A stretch of 64,000 bases of DNA from Cruorifilaria tuberocauda (lineage: Eukaryota; Nematoda; Chromadorea; Rhabditida; Onchocercidae). The translations under genes and the position numbers were made by a program. The stretch lies in contig JABVXU010000024.1 of the NCBI GenBank assembly GCA_013365365.1, forward strand, positions 62,001 through 126,000, given 5' to 3'. The notes under the pieces were generated by a model. It was not told the DNA's origin. It made no database searches and worked only from the letters and a program-made list of their open reading frames with translations. Positions 23,995-36,832 of this stretch are shown here, piece by piece; the stretch's first letter is position 1; the number at the start of each line of letters is the position of its first letter.

Positions 23995-26900
23995 CTATTC
24001 AAGAAGTTCAAATTCATCGTAACTGTCGTTCACTTCACCGAGATCCGCATAGTCTGAAAAGAGATTTTAAGAAATAGATTTGACAAAATTTCACTCCATT
24101 TCTAATGCCCTAGAGTCTACCCCAGAATATTTGAACGTGAAATAACTATTAGCGTATTGAAGTAAATTATTGCTTACTGTGTATGCAGTCAATACTATAT
24201 GAACATGATGAATATTGGACAAAGTTAATAATTTATTCTACTGTACATTTTTCGCATTTGGCATTGTTACTAACTGATCTGATAAAAAATAGCTAATCTG
24301 AATAATGTACCTCGTAATTTTGTATTTTCTCCAACATACGGCACAAATGGCGGAAAATTTTTTGGCCTTGTTTCTAACATTTCAAACAGGGGTGGTGTTG
24401 AAGCCGGTAGCAAGTGCTGAAATAGTACCGATAAAAATGAATGAAGAGATGAATCAGAGAGTAACACCAGAAAATGTTGAAGGATGAACAGCCTGCTTCA
24501 CTATATTCAACTTAGAACAATAAACACTACCGTTCGTAGCCGCTGTGCTAACTCGTTGTAATCGTCTTCGGTACGACACAGAAAGCCAAGTGCCAGTGAT
24601 GGATCTACCTTGTCGATCTTTGTACTGAGAATAAACGGACAGTGATAGGTACTATCTTTGAACTCATCATTTTTGATCTGCAAAGCAAGAAATAAATTTG
24701 CGAAACATATAATAAGAACGAACGGAACAGTAAAGAAAAAATGAATGGAATATCATGAGAAATAAAGAAATATGCACAATGAAGTACTGAATATCTACCT
24801 CAACATAACCATCACGTTCATCCCTTGTTATCGTTGTTTCATCTAAATCCACGAAATCCTGACAGAAGTGAGGGTCGAGATAAAGTAACTAGAAATATAT
24901 AGCATCATTTTGAAGACGTGTCATAAATTTTTAAGGCCAATAAATGGATCTTTATGGGTTTTATTCAACTTACTATCATAATTATGAAATAGATTTCATA
25001 AATCTATTTCATAATTGCTTTATTCAGCAAAACACCATGACAAATGATTTCATGACAAATAACTCAATAATTATGACATACATTATTATCTACAATACCA
25101 CAAAAGTAAAGCGCATGATTGGGTCGACCACCAATGATGCCAACACATTGTGGTAATTGAAAAAATGCCTGAAAAATATGATAGTATTAAAGTGCAACAA
25201 CTTGTTTTCATTTATTATCCACTTATATCTTTCACCATTTCATTTGAGCAGCACACAATGTAAGCAGAAAATATTTTCTAGCCCAAATTTCTAACCAAGT
25301 ATTAAACTGAAAGTATAAGAAGAACTGAACCTGAATGGCAGGAAAGTAACAATGGTTGATTGTATTTAAGCCAAGTCTAAGTGGAATAATGATCAGCAGC
25401 GGTCGCCACTCCTCGCTGACACCACCGTAACTGCTTATTGAAGAGGTTTCACTTCTTGTTGGAGATCGAGTTAATTCCGGTAATATTTCCGCTTCTGTAA
25501 AATTTCCAGCTTTGAGAACTATTGGCAATTATAGTTGTACTATTAAAAAATATTCATTGAGCGTCTTTTTAAACATGAATGTGAATGAGCCAAATATTTA
25601 CCAGCAGGATTAATAGCATCATGATTATCATTATAATCACTTCCTGTTTCACGCCATGATCTAAATAAGTCAAAAATTCAGCTAAACAACTGATAAATAT
25701 AGTCAATATGAACAGAATAACACTCCTTAAGCCACAAAAATTATGTGTCCAATTTATATTAGCTTCTTAGTTTGATAATCAAAAACACAATAAAAGCTTT
25801 AAAAATCAATGCAGTAAGGAAAACATGTCAGTATATTAGTTTAAAAAATTGATCGAAGTTAAAACTACCCAGATTTTCGATGAGGAGGTCTAGTAAAAGC
25901 CATAGTGCGTATATCGCTTGTTATGAGCACATTATCAAGAGCTACATGCACTGTTAGTCGTGACCATTGGTCGTATATGACCAGCTTTTTCAGAACTTGA
26001 GCTGCCGTGTTCGGACCAAACCATTCTCCAATTTCTTTACCTTCAGATACTCCCATATGTGCTACAAACGAAATTATTTAACTTTAAAATATTGAAACAG
26101 AGCGAAAATCAAATCCTGGTTATAAGTGAGTATTCTCTTTAAACTACTATAGTTACCAAATTCCAAACAACACAACACCTCATGACACCTTTCGTATCAG
26201 ATCAATTTCAAAATTGATTTCAAAATGACTTCTAGAGTAACCCACAGATTACATAAGCCAACTTTTAGAAAATTCGATACTCGAAGTAAACTGAATTTTA
26301 ACTTAACTTTCGAATTCAAAAAGTATTTTCTGTACAATTTATGCAAGCGTAATCAAAAGACTAACTAAAGCAATATATTGAATACTGAAAGAAACTGGTC
26401 AATTTTACCTATTTGATGTATTGAGAAAAGGCAGTTTTTTTTATCTTGAAACATACGCAGGATACGCTTGTATTCTGCAAGCTTAATATCCCGATCCCAA
26501 AGCCAATTACGCCCTAGATGTCGCACTATCAAAACCCGAGCCAACAACATTTGGCCGCATCGCAACATACATCCCCAACCTTGATCAGTCGTTGGCCCAG
26601 TACCACCTAAAACAAAATTTATCAACTAATAAATAATAAAAGTAGAAAATACTGAAAATTATGTTACTTTGCACAAGTTAATCATGAATGCAATAAAAAA
26701 AGACTCCGATTTTATTAAACGTTATCTACCTGATCATTTAAATATTTTTCATTTATTCAATTTTTAATAAAATCGTGCACCGTCACATCTGATTCATTAT
26801 AACTTACCAATAGGTTGAAAATTTTTCCGATATGTAAACCATAACAGTGATGACATAAATTCCTTGACACGTCCCATATCTACAATCAGGAAGTAAGTGA

Positions 26901-28582
26901 AATAAATAAATGAACATAATAAAGCAAAAAAGAAAACAAACATATCACCATATTTATTGTAGCTCAAAGCTTAAATAATCAAAATTCAATTTATTTCAAA
27001 AACTTTAATATAAAATGATAGTAGAAAGAGAAACATGAACTTGGAAAGTTTTTAATGAGAAAAACAGTCTTTTATGAGAAAGAGATAGCTTATTATCTCA
27101 CAATCACTTTCATTTTCTCAGGGGGCAAAATACTCCAGAAATTCAAATATTTCAATCGTTATTGATGTCCACTCAAATCTTGATCTGACTTGAAAGCACT
27201 TCCATTTTTCCTCAATACTATAGAACAAAAGTGGCATTACAACATACAATATTTTTGGCCTTGATTCAAGTAAAGACTTAGCTGACCTCTTCTTGATGTA
27301 AATTTCTCGCCTAAAAGATAAATTGGAAGATTCGAATCAAACAAAGCATAATTTTGAGCATCTGAAAAGCTTGGATCCAGCGTAAGATACGGCTCCAACA
27401 TTTTGCTCACTGTAGGTTTCCAATCAGCAAATAATTTTCTAAAATTTCAAAATTAAAGATGAAAAGAAATGGAAAATATTTGTATTTCAAGAGGAAAACC
27501 CTACTATGCTTAACATTTTTCCTTTTTTAAATTTCTTTAATTACGTGTTCTTGTGTTTTTTGCTTAAAATAATCTTCAGGTATACCGTATCAATGTTCAT
27601 TATCGTTATTAATGTTCATATTTAAAAATGTTCAAAAATTTTTCATATTCATTAGCGTATTCATTAGGCATATTAGGGTATATCAGACATATAGAAGAAA
27701 TTTTTCAACTAAAATTAACTAGAAAAAAGGTTGGAATGACGAAAAAGGCTAAACCTATAGATAAGACGTATCACAAGTGAAGCATCCAATATACACTCCA
27801 ATGTGGATACGTTTGAATTTCATGTAGAGCCAGCTATATTTTACAAGGTTTATCGCGAAAAAAAGAATATGATATCGGTTTATCGCGAAAAAAAGAATAT
27901 GATATTGGTTTATCGCGAAAAAAAGAATATGATATTGGGGTGTACCTAATATACACTGTCTAATTTTTCTTTTCCACCCATAATTAAAAAAAGCCCTTAA
28001 TTACTCAGGCTCCAGTCATCTATCAAATTCATCAGATCTTCATATGGAAAACAATAATTAGGATAGAGTAGCAATCATCAATATCGTTTTTCCACAGACA
28101 AATAAAAGACAAATAATTAAACGCTATGCAGCGATTAAATTTTCTTGCCAAAAATAAGGTAAATAAAAAGATATTTCATGAGAAAATTATGAACATTTCT
28201 GAGGATGGAGAATTTTGACGAACAAAACAAGAATCACATATTTTTTATTTAAAAGTGAAGTAAAATTTTACTAGCAACGTAATCTGATAATTATGTTGCA
28301 TTAATGTAAGAGGTGAACAGGTGTGAGTAAAACATGTTCCATATCAATTCTTCCATGATGAAAACATTTTTCAAGAAAAATTTCATGTCTCACATCTTCT
28401 CCTAAAAAAGTAATAGTTTTTTCTAGTACTTCCTTTCCTTCAGCTTGATCACAGAAATACAAGGAGGCATGAAGTGAAGAAGTGGAATGAGGTAATAAGG
28501 ATGATAAGAGGGAGAGAGAAAAAGAGACATACTTCGCTTCTTCATGTACTCGCTCTTTCTTTAGCCTTAGTTCGGCTAACAT
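23995..28582 (-). CDS. atg-4.1: Cysteine protease Atg4 (autophagin)
   Basis: Exons (minus): about 28582-28533, 27438-27287, 26879-26808, 26606-26409, 26061-25869, 25660-25602, 25494-25331, 25168-25082, 24888-24799, 24677-24531, 24416-24311 and 24053-23995. Phases agree throughout; about 458 aa. Atg4 cleaves the Atg8/LC3 precursor to expose its C-terminal Gly and delipidates it. Visible signatures: LLWFTYRKNFQPI, then TTDQGWGCMLRCGQM with the catalytic Cys near residue 104, SIHQIAHMGVSEGKEIGEWF, CVGIIGGRPNHALYF, and LLYLDPHFCQ with the catalytic Asp and His near residues 330 and 332. The protein ends in an acidic tail with DEFELL, matching the C-terminal Atg8-interaction (LIR) type motif of this family (FEIL in human ATG4B). 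The insert with ELTRSPTRSETSSISSYGG looks disordered. The ATG at 28582 gives MLAELRLKKERVHEEAK; an upstream exon cannot be excluded. The symbol assumes orthology to the main nematode form. Confidence 0.93.
24980..25016. repeat. Perfect short palindrome in an atg-4 intron
   Basis: AATTATGAAATAGATTT at 24980-24996 is followed by a 3-base spacer CAT and its exact reverse complement at 25000-25016. It lies in the intron between exons 25168-25082 and 24888-24799. Confidence 0.85.
27847..27936. repeat. Three tandem copies of a 30-base unit
   Basis: Units begin at 27847, 27877 and 27907. Each starts GGTTTATCGCGA, continues with an A-run and ends GAATATGATATT or GATATC. Copies are almost identical (one C/T difference). 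They sit in the first intron of atg-4. Their near identity suggests a recent local duplication. Confidence 0.95.
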
Positions 28583-29574
28583 CACCTGATGATAATAAAC
28601 TGCTTCTGTTGACCATCAAATGCTGCCAGTGTTATCAAAACTTTTGATGCTGGAAGAATGTAAAGAATGAAATGATAGAGAGGCAGATACCGTATTCACA
28701 GCTCACGTAACGTCCGCTATTTCATACCGAAGTTATGCACCTCACATTCAGAACACGTTAACGATAGTAACATCCCATCGGAAACTCCAAACGTACCCAC
28801 TTGTCGCGAAATAAAGAGACGTAGGTGCAACGGATATGTACTCCTCCCATGACATCCTTGATTTGGACTATCCTCCTGTCTGCTCGTCTAATCCCCTCTT
28901 TTTTATCTACCTATCTCTGTCACCGTCTTCCGTGTTGTGAGACAGAGACAAAGAGAGAGAGGCGTCTGGTGACTGCTGCACCATTTTCCAATAAGCTTCC
29001 TTCATTTCCACGTGGAATCATTTTCCGCTGGAATGACGCTTAGATTCTACTCATATACACGCGATTAATTTTATTGATATTTGTTATTTGTAGCACAAGC
29101 TTCAATTATTCTAAAACTTCTTTGGTATATGCTTGATTTCTTTGTTTCAGTGATTTATTTCATTTACACGATTGGCGCTTTTGTATTTGGAATTATGAGT
29201 ACGATGTTTGAGAAGTGGATAATACTTTTGTTCACATATTCATATCCTGAAATATCTTGATGATGTTCTGGTTGTAGAAATTGATAATTCCGAAGATTGA
29301 GCTAACCGAATTAAATGGTATTGTTGTGATGTGTTTTCATTTTCCGGGAATAGCAAATTAAGAGAAATATTACCTTATTGCTCTTTATTTTTATGCATGC
29401 TACTGAAAATTTTGAAGGATTTGAATTTAGGGAAAGAAAATTCGGATTTAGGAATCTGTATGGGTGAGGTGTATAGAAGCCACTTGTATCTGAAATCCAT
29501 TTTATGAGTCTTGCAACATTGAAAGATATCATGACACAAATTTTATGCATTTCATAAGATTTTAAATATTTCAG
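28583..29574. other. Divergent upstream region between atg-4 and the TMEM161 gene
   Basis: Holds the promoters of both divergent genes and probably the tiny first coding exon of the TMEM161 gene. An ATG directly followed by a donor-like GTATTG lies at 29315-29317 and would join in phase to the exon at 29575; this is a guess. No other coding exon was recognised. Confidence 0.5.
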
Positions 29575-32500
29575 GCTTTATTGGGTCACCATATACTTGC
29601 TTCATTATTCATTTTTTTTTTCCTAACCAAAATTCGCAAACGATATTCACTGGTGGAGATTATCCTGTGTAACCGGTCAGTTTTTGTCTTTTGGATAATA
29701 ATTAGTTCTCTCTTTAGTTCCTTTTTAAGCTTGTTAGCAAATATAGTTCAATCTGCTGTTCGACTCTGTGTGTTACGTCGCTTTTTAAGCTGTGTTAATT
29801 TATTGAGTAATTTTTTTTTCAAGCATTCATTTCTTGCTTTTGCAATGCAAATGCTTGAAAGAAAATTACTAAATAATGCAGTCGTTCTTCTTCTAGAGAG
29901 TAACTTTTACATTTTTCAACTATGTTGATTGAAGCAAACTATATTAATCTGTTCGGTGTTTTATTTCCGGATTGTTGCTCTTCTCATTTTAATGCTTTAT
30001 CTTCTCTTCGTCCCATTATACTTCATTGTTTGATAATATTTCAGAAATTTTCTACTGTTTAGGTTACAGAGATATTTGCCACCATCAAATGCTGCTTTAA
30101 AACAAGCATCTCAATTCCATGCTATGCGTTCAGTGAAAAATCGAAAGCGTAAGCATTCACGGTAGTGTTTATTTCTTTGGTAATAAAATTATTTTGTTAA
30201 TTATATATTTATGTTAATTTCTGAAATAATTTTTTGATCCCTTTTGTTTATATAGCGATGAAGAATCTGATACCTTGGTACCCAAAAAAATGGAGCTGAA
30301 TTTGATGACAGTTCCGGTGAATATTGCTGATTTGCAACGTCTGCAGTTTTATGAAACATTTATGTGGTCTGCAGAATTTCTTGGTTTTACTTTAGTAAGT
30401 TGAAGCTGCAATGCCTCATGTTTTTAATTTTTGAATGTACTTATTCAACGATACTTGACAGAATTGTGAAGTGATTAGAAAGTAATGGTGATAGACAGAG
30501 AGAATTGGAATATGCAATAGGATGTCTGCCTCAAATAAACTTAATTTCATTTTAATCTAACTGTCTGACTTTAATCTAGCTTTTATTTCTTGAAATGTTG
30601 GAATTAACTAGAGCTTTCTAGCATATAGGGTTTCTTATCATTATAAATAGATTTATGATCTTGTTATTAGGCATGCAACTATTAAAAATAAATATTAAGT
30701 ATCGTTATTAATAACAACAATCAAGTGCAAATAAATTTTCCTGGTTTATGTACAAATTCGAAAAGTACAGGAGAAAGAGCCAAAGAGCTTTCTACAAAAC
30801 CTGTTGATATTACTGGAGTGCAGCCACATACGGCAAACAGTTTTGATAAAACTTATGGTGAGAGATAAGCGTATATCGTAACTGAACTATGCTCATGTTC
30901 TTGAATATTTTTATCTGCATTAAATTAATTCTACAGATTTGTAGGTATCTTATGTCACAAGCGAATTCATATGCTTTATCTTCCCAAGTAATGCAGATTT
31001 TAATATTTCCATTATATGGTTACTCCTCTCCGCATTCTTCCTACTTCAGGTATGAATCATTTTCTTTCGAACTAAACATTGTTAAGAATTGTAATAGCGA
31101 AGTTATTTCAGAAGCAGATATGCTTCTCAATTTTATGGTTTCTTATGTTGTTGTGAAAGACAAACTTTAAAGTTGTAACAAGTTTGCTGAAAAGAACTCC
31201 TTCAGTAAATAAAATAATTAGGATCAGAAAATGTTAATTTGATGTGTGTCTTATTTATTAAATTTTCAGGCACTGGCTCTAATAGTAGCTACATACTTTA
31301 CAAGTACTGCTGCCATTGGAGAAAGGAATTTGATCATTTCGATAGCGTCTTTATTTTTCTTGTTCTCGTTAATATTAATCATGTTCGCAGAGCGTCTGTT
31401 TGATGCTCCCTTGAATGAAGGTAATTTTCAAGTTTCCATGTTCCTTGATCCAGGATAATTGCAGTACCATTTATTTTCAGTTTCAGTAATTTAATTGTGA
31501 AATTGTCGATTCTAGCATTCGATTCGTTGAAAAATGCAACAGCAAAATTCATGGCGAAAAGCCGAGTTCCAGATTATATGTCCCAACATTCGCCACTTCT
31601 CTTTTTTATTTCTTTGGCTATCATGTTGGCGTTTTTTGCTGCTCTCCTTGTTTTTCCGGGTTTTAGGTATGCGCGCATGTATTCTGACGTCGTTAAAGGT
31701 GCAGAACGACCACTTGATAGGTAAAGATTTTTAAATATTATATTGAAATATTTTTAGTAATATTCTGCATATAATAAGAATTTTTCTGACTTTGCAAGTG
31801 TTTTTGAAGTTTTCTGGAAATTCTGATTTTCAACGGATAATTTATTCTTCCATTAAATTTCTATGAAAAACATAGATGTATATATCTTATAACTTTACAA
31901 ATTCAAACTGAGTTGTTATTTCAGGATGTTATATCACATTACTTTTATATCACAGTTTCTGGCGTTATTTTTGTACTCTCATCCTGCAAAGAATTATCTA
32001 GTTTATGGTCCTAAACGAATGTGAGTTGTATCTATTAAAATAAATTTTTTTGAAAGAAGTTTTTTAAAGAAAATTTTTCTTGAGATATGAAATTATACTA
32101 GGATTAGCGCTTAGCATTTATGGATGCAAAGCTGCTTAATTTGTATTATTTACAGAATTTTCTTGAGTTCTATTAGATAAGTATTTGCTCCGTTATTAGA
32201 TATGAAATATCATAAAAATGTCAGGTTTCAGAGTTTTACATTATTGTTTCATTTGGTTTTATAATATTTTCAGGCTGAATGAATCTCAGATGGACATAAT
32301 GCGCATATATATCGTTATTTTAACTGCATTGTTGCGTCTTTTCCTCTATCGGCCTCATTTGCAATCATTTTTGAATCAGTCTCTGACAACTCTTTCTAAA
32401 ATTCACCGTGAAGATGGTTGGATTAAAACATCAGTGCTGCAAATGAAGGTGAGCTGAATGTCTGTTAACTTTAAAGTTTGATGAAGTGAGTCATTGGCCT

Positions 32501-33041
32501 AGCGAATGGTGGCATTAATTTCTTCTAGAAAAATTATCAATTTTCAAGTTTCTAATTCCTCAATTTTTTAATATTTGAAGTCGATTATTCTTGAAAAAAA
32601 AAGGACTGCTTTTATTTCTCTTTTAGATACAGCGTTATTTCTATTTTTTTAATGTTGCTGCATTGCACTATTTCGTGCCACCTCTTCTACCAGTACTTTA
32701 TGCTCTAATATTGAAAACAACATGTAAGTTTTGTGGTAAACTTTTGAGTTATTAGGGTGAATATTGGATGAAGATTTTATAAAGAATAAGAATAGGAGAC
32801 ATGGAACGAAAAGTGTAGATTTGTTTTTGGAAATTTAGGTGGTATCTCATGGATTGGAGTGAGTGACGAAACTGTTGATTCACAGATGCTGTCTACTATT
32901 CCTACAGGTTCATTGCGCGCATTACTAAATGCCACCGTGCACCGAGGATTGTGGTCAATCTTAATTATTGCATCACTTAGTACTAATGTGGCTTTCACTC
33001 TAATGGGCCTTATTTATGCTCATCGTTTCGAATGGTCATAA
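29575..33041 (+). CDS. TMEM161: TMEM161-family multi-pass membrane protein
   Basis: Exons: 29575-29675, 30063-30161, 30256-30394, 30945-31049, 31270-31420, 31516-31720, 31925-32020, 32274-32448, 32627-32723 and 32839-33041. All junctions are in phase; about 456 aa plus the initiator. It matches vertebrate TMEM161A/B from end to end: [16 protein letters not shown] for the N-terminal helix, [53 protein letters not shown] (family FPGLRLAQM), [20 protein letters not shown] and [21 protein letters not shown]. It ends YAHRFEWS. There are roughly eight hydrophobic segments. TMEM161 proteins are linked to cardiac rhythm and neuronal excitability in vertebrates; the biochemical role is not established. 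The start codon is not contained in the first exon listed (acceptor ATATTTCAG before GCT), so the annotated 5' end is incomplete. Confidence 0.88.
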
Positions 33042-33657
33042 TGTTAATGCTCAGTACCAATGCTCGCTTGCATGAATTTTCTATTAATTTATATTGAACT
33101 TGCAAAATCTAGAGTGATATTTTTCTTGTAATATATTGTATCCATACCATACCTATTCATCGACTTAAGATTTCATCTGATATATGTACCTTTGTGATTT
33201 ATTTTAAACATTTCATTTATTCTTCTTGCAGTTGTATTCTGTTGTTGTTGTTTAGAATTCGGCTTATCTCTTGTTTGTTATTAATCGATTTCTTGTTGAT
33301 TTTTGTTTAGCTTTCTGTTACAGTTAATAACTTTAGGTTAATATCGATTTCATAGTTTTATGATTATTATTATTCAAGTGTGGATTACAGTTATTTTTAT
33401 TGAAGATAAAGTGACTATATCAATCGAATAGAATCAAATTTTTGTATCCATTCTTTGTTATATTAATTCTGATATGAAGGAGCGATCCTGTGTTTATTTA
33501 TTTGGATAAATTTTTAAAATTATTCTCCGAGATTTTTTCCCGTTATTTTGCCGTACAACATTCCTCGAGATTTGATATATCTCTATTCAATTCCAAGGTC
33601 ATCTGAGATTTGAGCTAATTAGTTTTTGCATCATATATTATGTAATTTTAGCCGAGG
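33042..33657. other. Spacer between TMEM161 and EIPR1 genes
   Basis: Same-strand gap of 616 bases, T-rich, no coding exon seen. It ends in an acceptor-like site described separately. Confidence 0.5.
33643..33651 (+). promoter_or_regulatory. Likely trans-splice acceptor before EIPR1
   Basis: TAATTTTAG lies just upstream of CCGAGG and the ATG at 33658. An acceptor this close to a start codon with no exon visible before it is what spliced-leader addition looks like in nematodes. A 5' UTR intron acceptor is the alternative. Confidence 0.5.
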
Positions 33658-36600
33658 ATGACGGAAGCACTCTCTTTGATGTACGGAATCGATTTGCCAG
33701 CACGGAGTATCATTGGTCTTCCAGCGGAGCAAGAAAGGACTTTGTTTCTTGTTGGTACTCTATCGTTAAAGCAGGATAATCAGGTGAATCTTAGTTCGTG
33801 TAGTTTGAATAAATACATACTAAAAGTTAAAACAATATAGTAATTTTCTTTTTTGCTAATGCCATTTTTGAATGTTCTATTTACAGCTTTGCAAGATAAA
33901 TAATTGGGTAGTAGCGTCTTTGGCGAACATTTTGAACGAAATCTTTTACTTAGTGTTCGTTTATTTTCAATGCTGCCATAAAATATTTTATACCATATTG
34001 TACTCTCGGTTTCACACCGTTTTTTTGAGGTTTGTTTGCTGGAAGTCGATGACGATTGGCTTCAAATCACCAAGCGGTCATTTAATCATCCTGTGGGTGA
34101 AATTTGGTGTATGTCGAGTTCACCCATAGATTCGAACATCATTACCACATGTTATATTGCTTGTAAGTGTCTGATAACTATCAATTCTTTAGAATTGGAA
34201 TATACAGTAATGTTGGTATGAAAGGGAAACAGAACAGGAGAGATGTGGATTGTTCACATTATTATTTACATAAGTAATGAGTTGATATCATTGTAAAGAA
34301 AAGTAATCATTGTTTTTAGAGATTACGAGGGCTACGCTTTGCAAAGAGAAATTGAAATAACCTCTTTAGACACTAATAAATCTTGGTAACATGTATTGAT
34401 CTGCAAAACGTCTTTTTCGCATGCACATTTTGCGGTAAAATTCTCATTCGTATTTTTCTGGTAAAAAATATTTTTTTCGGGGATGACACAATACGAAGTG
34501 GTGTTGGTTTGTGGAAAATGAATGGTGATGAATCGGATCTTGTTGAACTTGCACAATACGCAGCATCTCCTAAAACTGGGCAATGCATTTCGTAAGTGGA
34601 AGGAAACCAGTGATGGATCTTATTAGATTACCATTTGTTTTTAACCTGATTTCGCCTACTATAGCACTCCAATATTCATGTATTTATAATATTTGTTTGT
34701 CTTTTGGTGTAAAGCATATCGCGATGATGCACATCCTGCATAAGTTTCTTGGAAGATTAATTTATCATTCTATTTAATCATTCTCCTTTGTTATTTAAAT
34801 AGCTTTAAACATTGCTGTATATTTTTTCTAAATTTGAATTTCAAACGAAATTTTCATAGCTTCTGAAAATTTAAAATTAGCCGATTTTTAACTTTCCATT
34901 GTCAGCGATTACCATCATGTATGCTTGAATAGTTTAAATACTTCACTATTTCGACTGTGGAAAATAATTTATTTTAAGAGCTGAATTCCATCCGAGTGGC
35001 AACAAAGTAGCCATTGCCGTCAATGATTCAGTTTTAATGGCTGATGTGACCAACTCATTGAAGGTTTTTTTGTCTTATACTTTTTTTATAAAAATTTTTC
35101 TTCCTTAATTAGCTTGGTTATTTTTCGTCCTGTATATTTTCTCGTAGCCGCAGAATTTACCCAAATGCTCCTATGTTTCGCTTTTTAGTAATTCCTACTC
35201 GTAAATTTCTGAAATATTTATTTTATATTTTTACATTTTGCGACTTCCACATATTTTATTGTTGAAAGCTTTAAGCACTTTGAGATTTTTTCTATTCTAA
35301 AAGTACGATAAAATTTAAATTGGAAATTAATGTTTTATAAATTTAAAAAATTCAAAAAATGCCTAACACTTGAAAGTTTGTCAGTTTTCACATCAATAAT
35401 TAATTTGTCTAAATTGACGATTATTAATATGATTCAGATCGAAGGTTCTACATCGTTTAATGGTAAAACACCAATAAGCGCATCAGTATGGAATCCGCAT
35501 TCAAACGGAAGTATCTTAACAACAGCTTATGATACATTGGTAAAAGGAGTTGATGTTCGTAGTCTTCAGTAAGTTTAGCATCATTCCCATAAATTTTATT
35601 AGATTTATGGAAAGTTTCTCCTTGGATTCTTGACACAAACAAATATGTAAAATTGCAATTTCTAAATAAAATCCAGTTCGATTCTTTTGATGCAGTAGAT
35701 ATTTGATGAAGAAATCATTTTATGTTTTTTCAGAGAAGCTTTTTGTATTAAACATGTAAATTCACCCCGCGTCAGAAATTTGGATTTCAATCCCAATGTA
35801 CAGCACATTCTAGCAACTTGTGGTGACGATTTCAGAGTAATATTATGGGATATGCGAAAATTGGATATGCCTTTGAAAGTTTTGCAAGATCATTCGCATT
35901 GGTAAACCTTCATTTCGATATCAGTCTTGAAATGACTATTTTTTTGGTTTTTACAAATTCAAGATTCCTCATTTTGATATGTCACCCACATTTGTTCCTT
36001 TATATAACTAATGAGTGGTATGCGTTTATGTAAGTTCTCTGTTCCCAGCTACTATATTGCCACTGCAGCTGATATTTTTAATATGGAAGTATATTTCATT
36101 ATGTAAAAATAGGAATCAAAAATCTGAACACTGAAATTGATTCCATAAAGTGATAGCTATCAAAATATATTTTGATATATTTTAATATATTGATATTTAT
36201 ATTGATATATTTTAAATCTAATTTTTTCTCGCTGTTGTAGGGTATGGTGTGTCAAATTCAATCCCATTCATGATCAATTGTTGTTATCAGCAGGTAGTGA
36301 TGCTAGACTGTTTCTGAATAGCTTGGAATCTCTCAGTTCTGAATCTATCCATTCTCTTGTATTAGTACCGGATGATAGCTATTCTTCACCCCAAAAGTAA
36401 TTGTTTTAAATTTAAAATGAATATGAGCGTCATTTTCCTTTTTTTGCACCTTCCGTTTGTCATCGGCATATGAATCAGTATTTGATCTGATCTGATCTCA
36501 TCAGTATCTGAGGATTATTTGAAAGTGTTAAACAGCTCATATCCAGCAGAATTTCAATTATATATGCATCATTCTTACCCAGTATTTTTTTCTTTGCTTG

Positions 36601-36832
36601 AGTTTTGCTTTTTTCTTTGTTTTCTTTGTTTGTATATTAATTATCCAAAAATTATTCTTTCAGTATTTTGGGTGATGAACGTTTAGAAAAGATGGAAGAA
36701 CATGAGGAATCGGTATATAGTTGTGCATGGGCTAGTAACGATCCATGGGTCTTCGCTTCAGTTTCTTTCGATGGTAGAGTAATCGTTTCAAAAATAAAAC
36801 GACATCATAAATATGCTATATTGCGATTATAG
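33658..36832 (+). CDS. eipr-1: EARP/GARP-interacting WD40 protein EIPR1 (TSSC1)
   Basis: Exons: 33658-33783, 34030-34162, 34322-34385, 34499-34591, 34979-35063, 35438-35568, 35734-35901, 36241-36396 and 36664-36832; in phase, about 374 aa, against 387 in human. EIPR1 is a WD40 propeller that binds the EARP/GARP tethering complexes and acts in endosomal recycling and dense-core vesicle biogenesis. Family motifs are clear: YGIDLPARSI, LVGTLSLKQDNQ, NHPVGEIWCMSSSP, EFHPSGNKVAIAVND, ATCGDDFRVILWDMRKLD and the C-terminal EEHEESVYSCAWASNDPW followed by FASVSFDGRVIVSKI. Blades 2-3 are shorter than in vertebrates. Two acceptors are atypical but forced by phase: TTTTAGAG before exon 3 and TACGAAG before exon 4. 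Confidence 0.93.
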
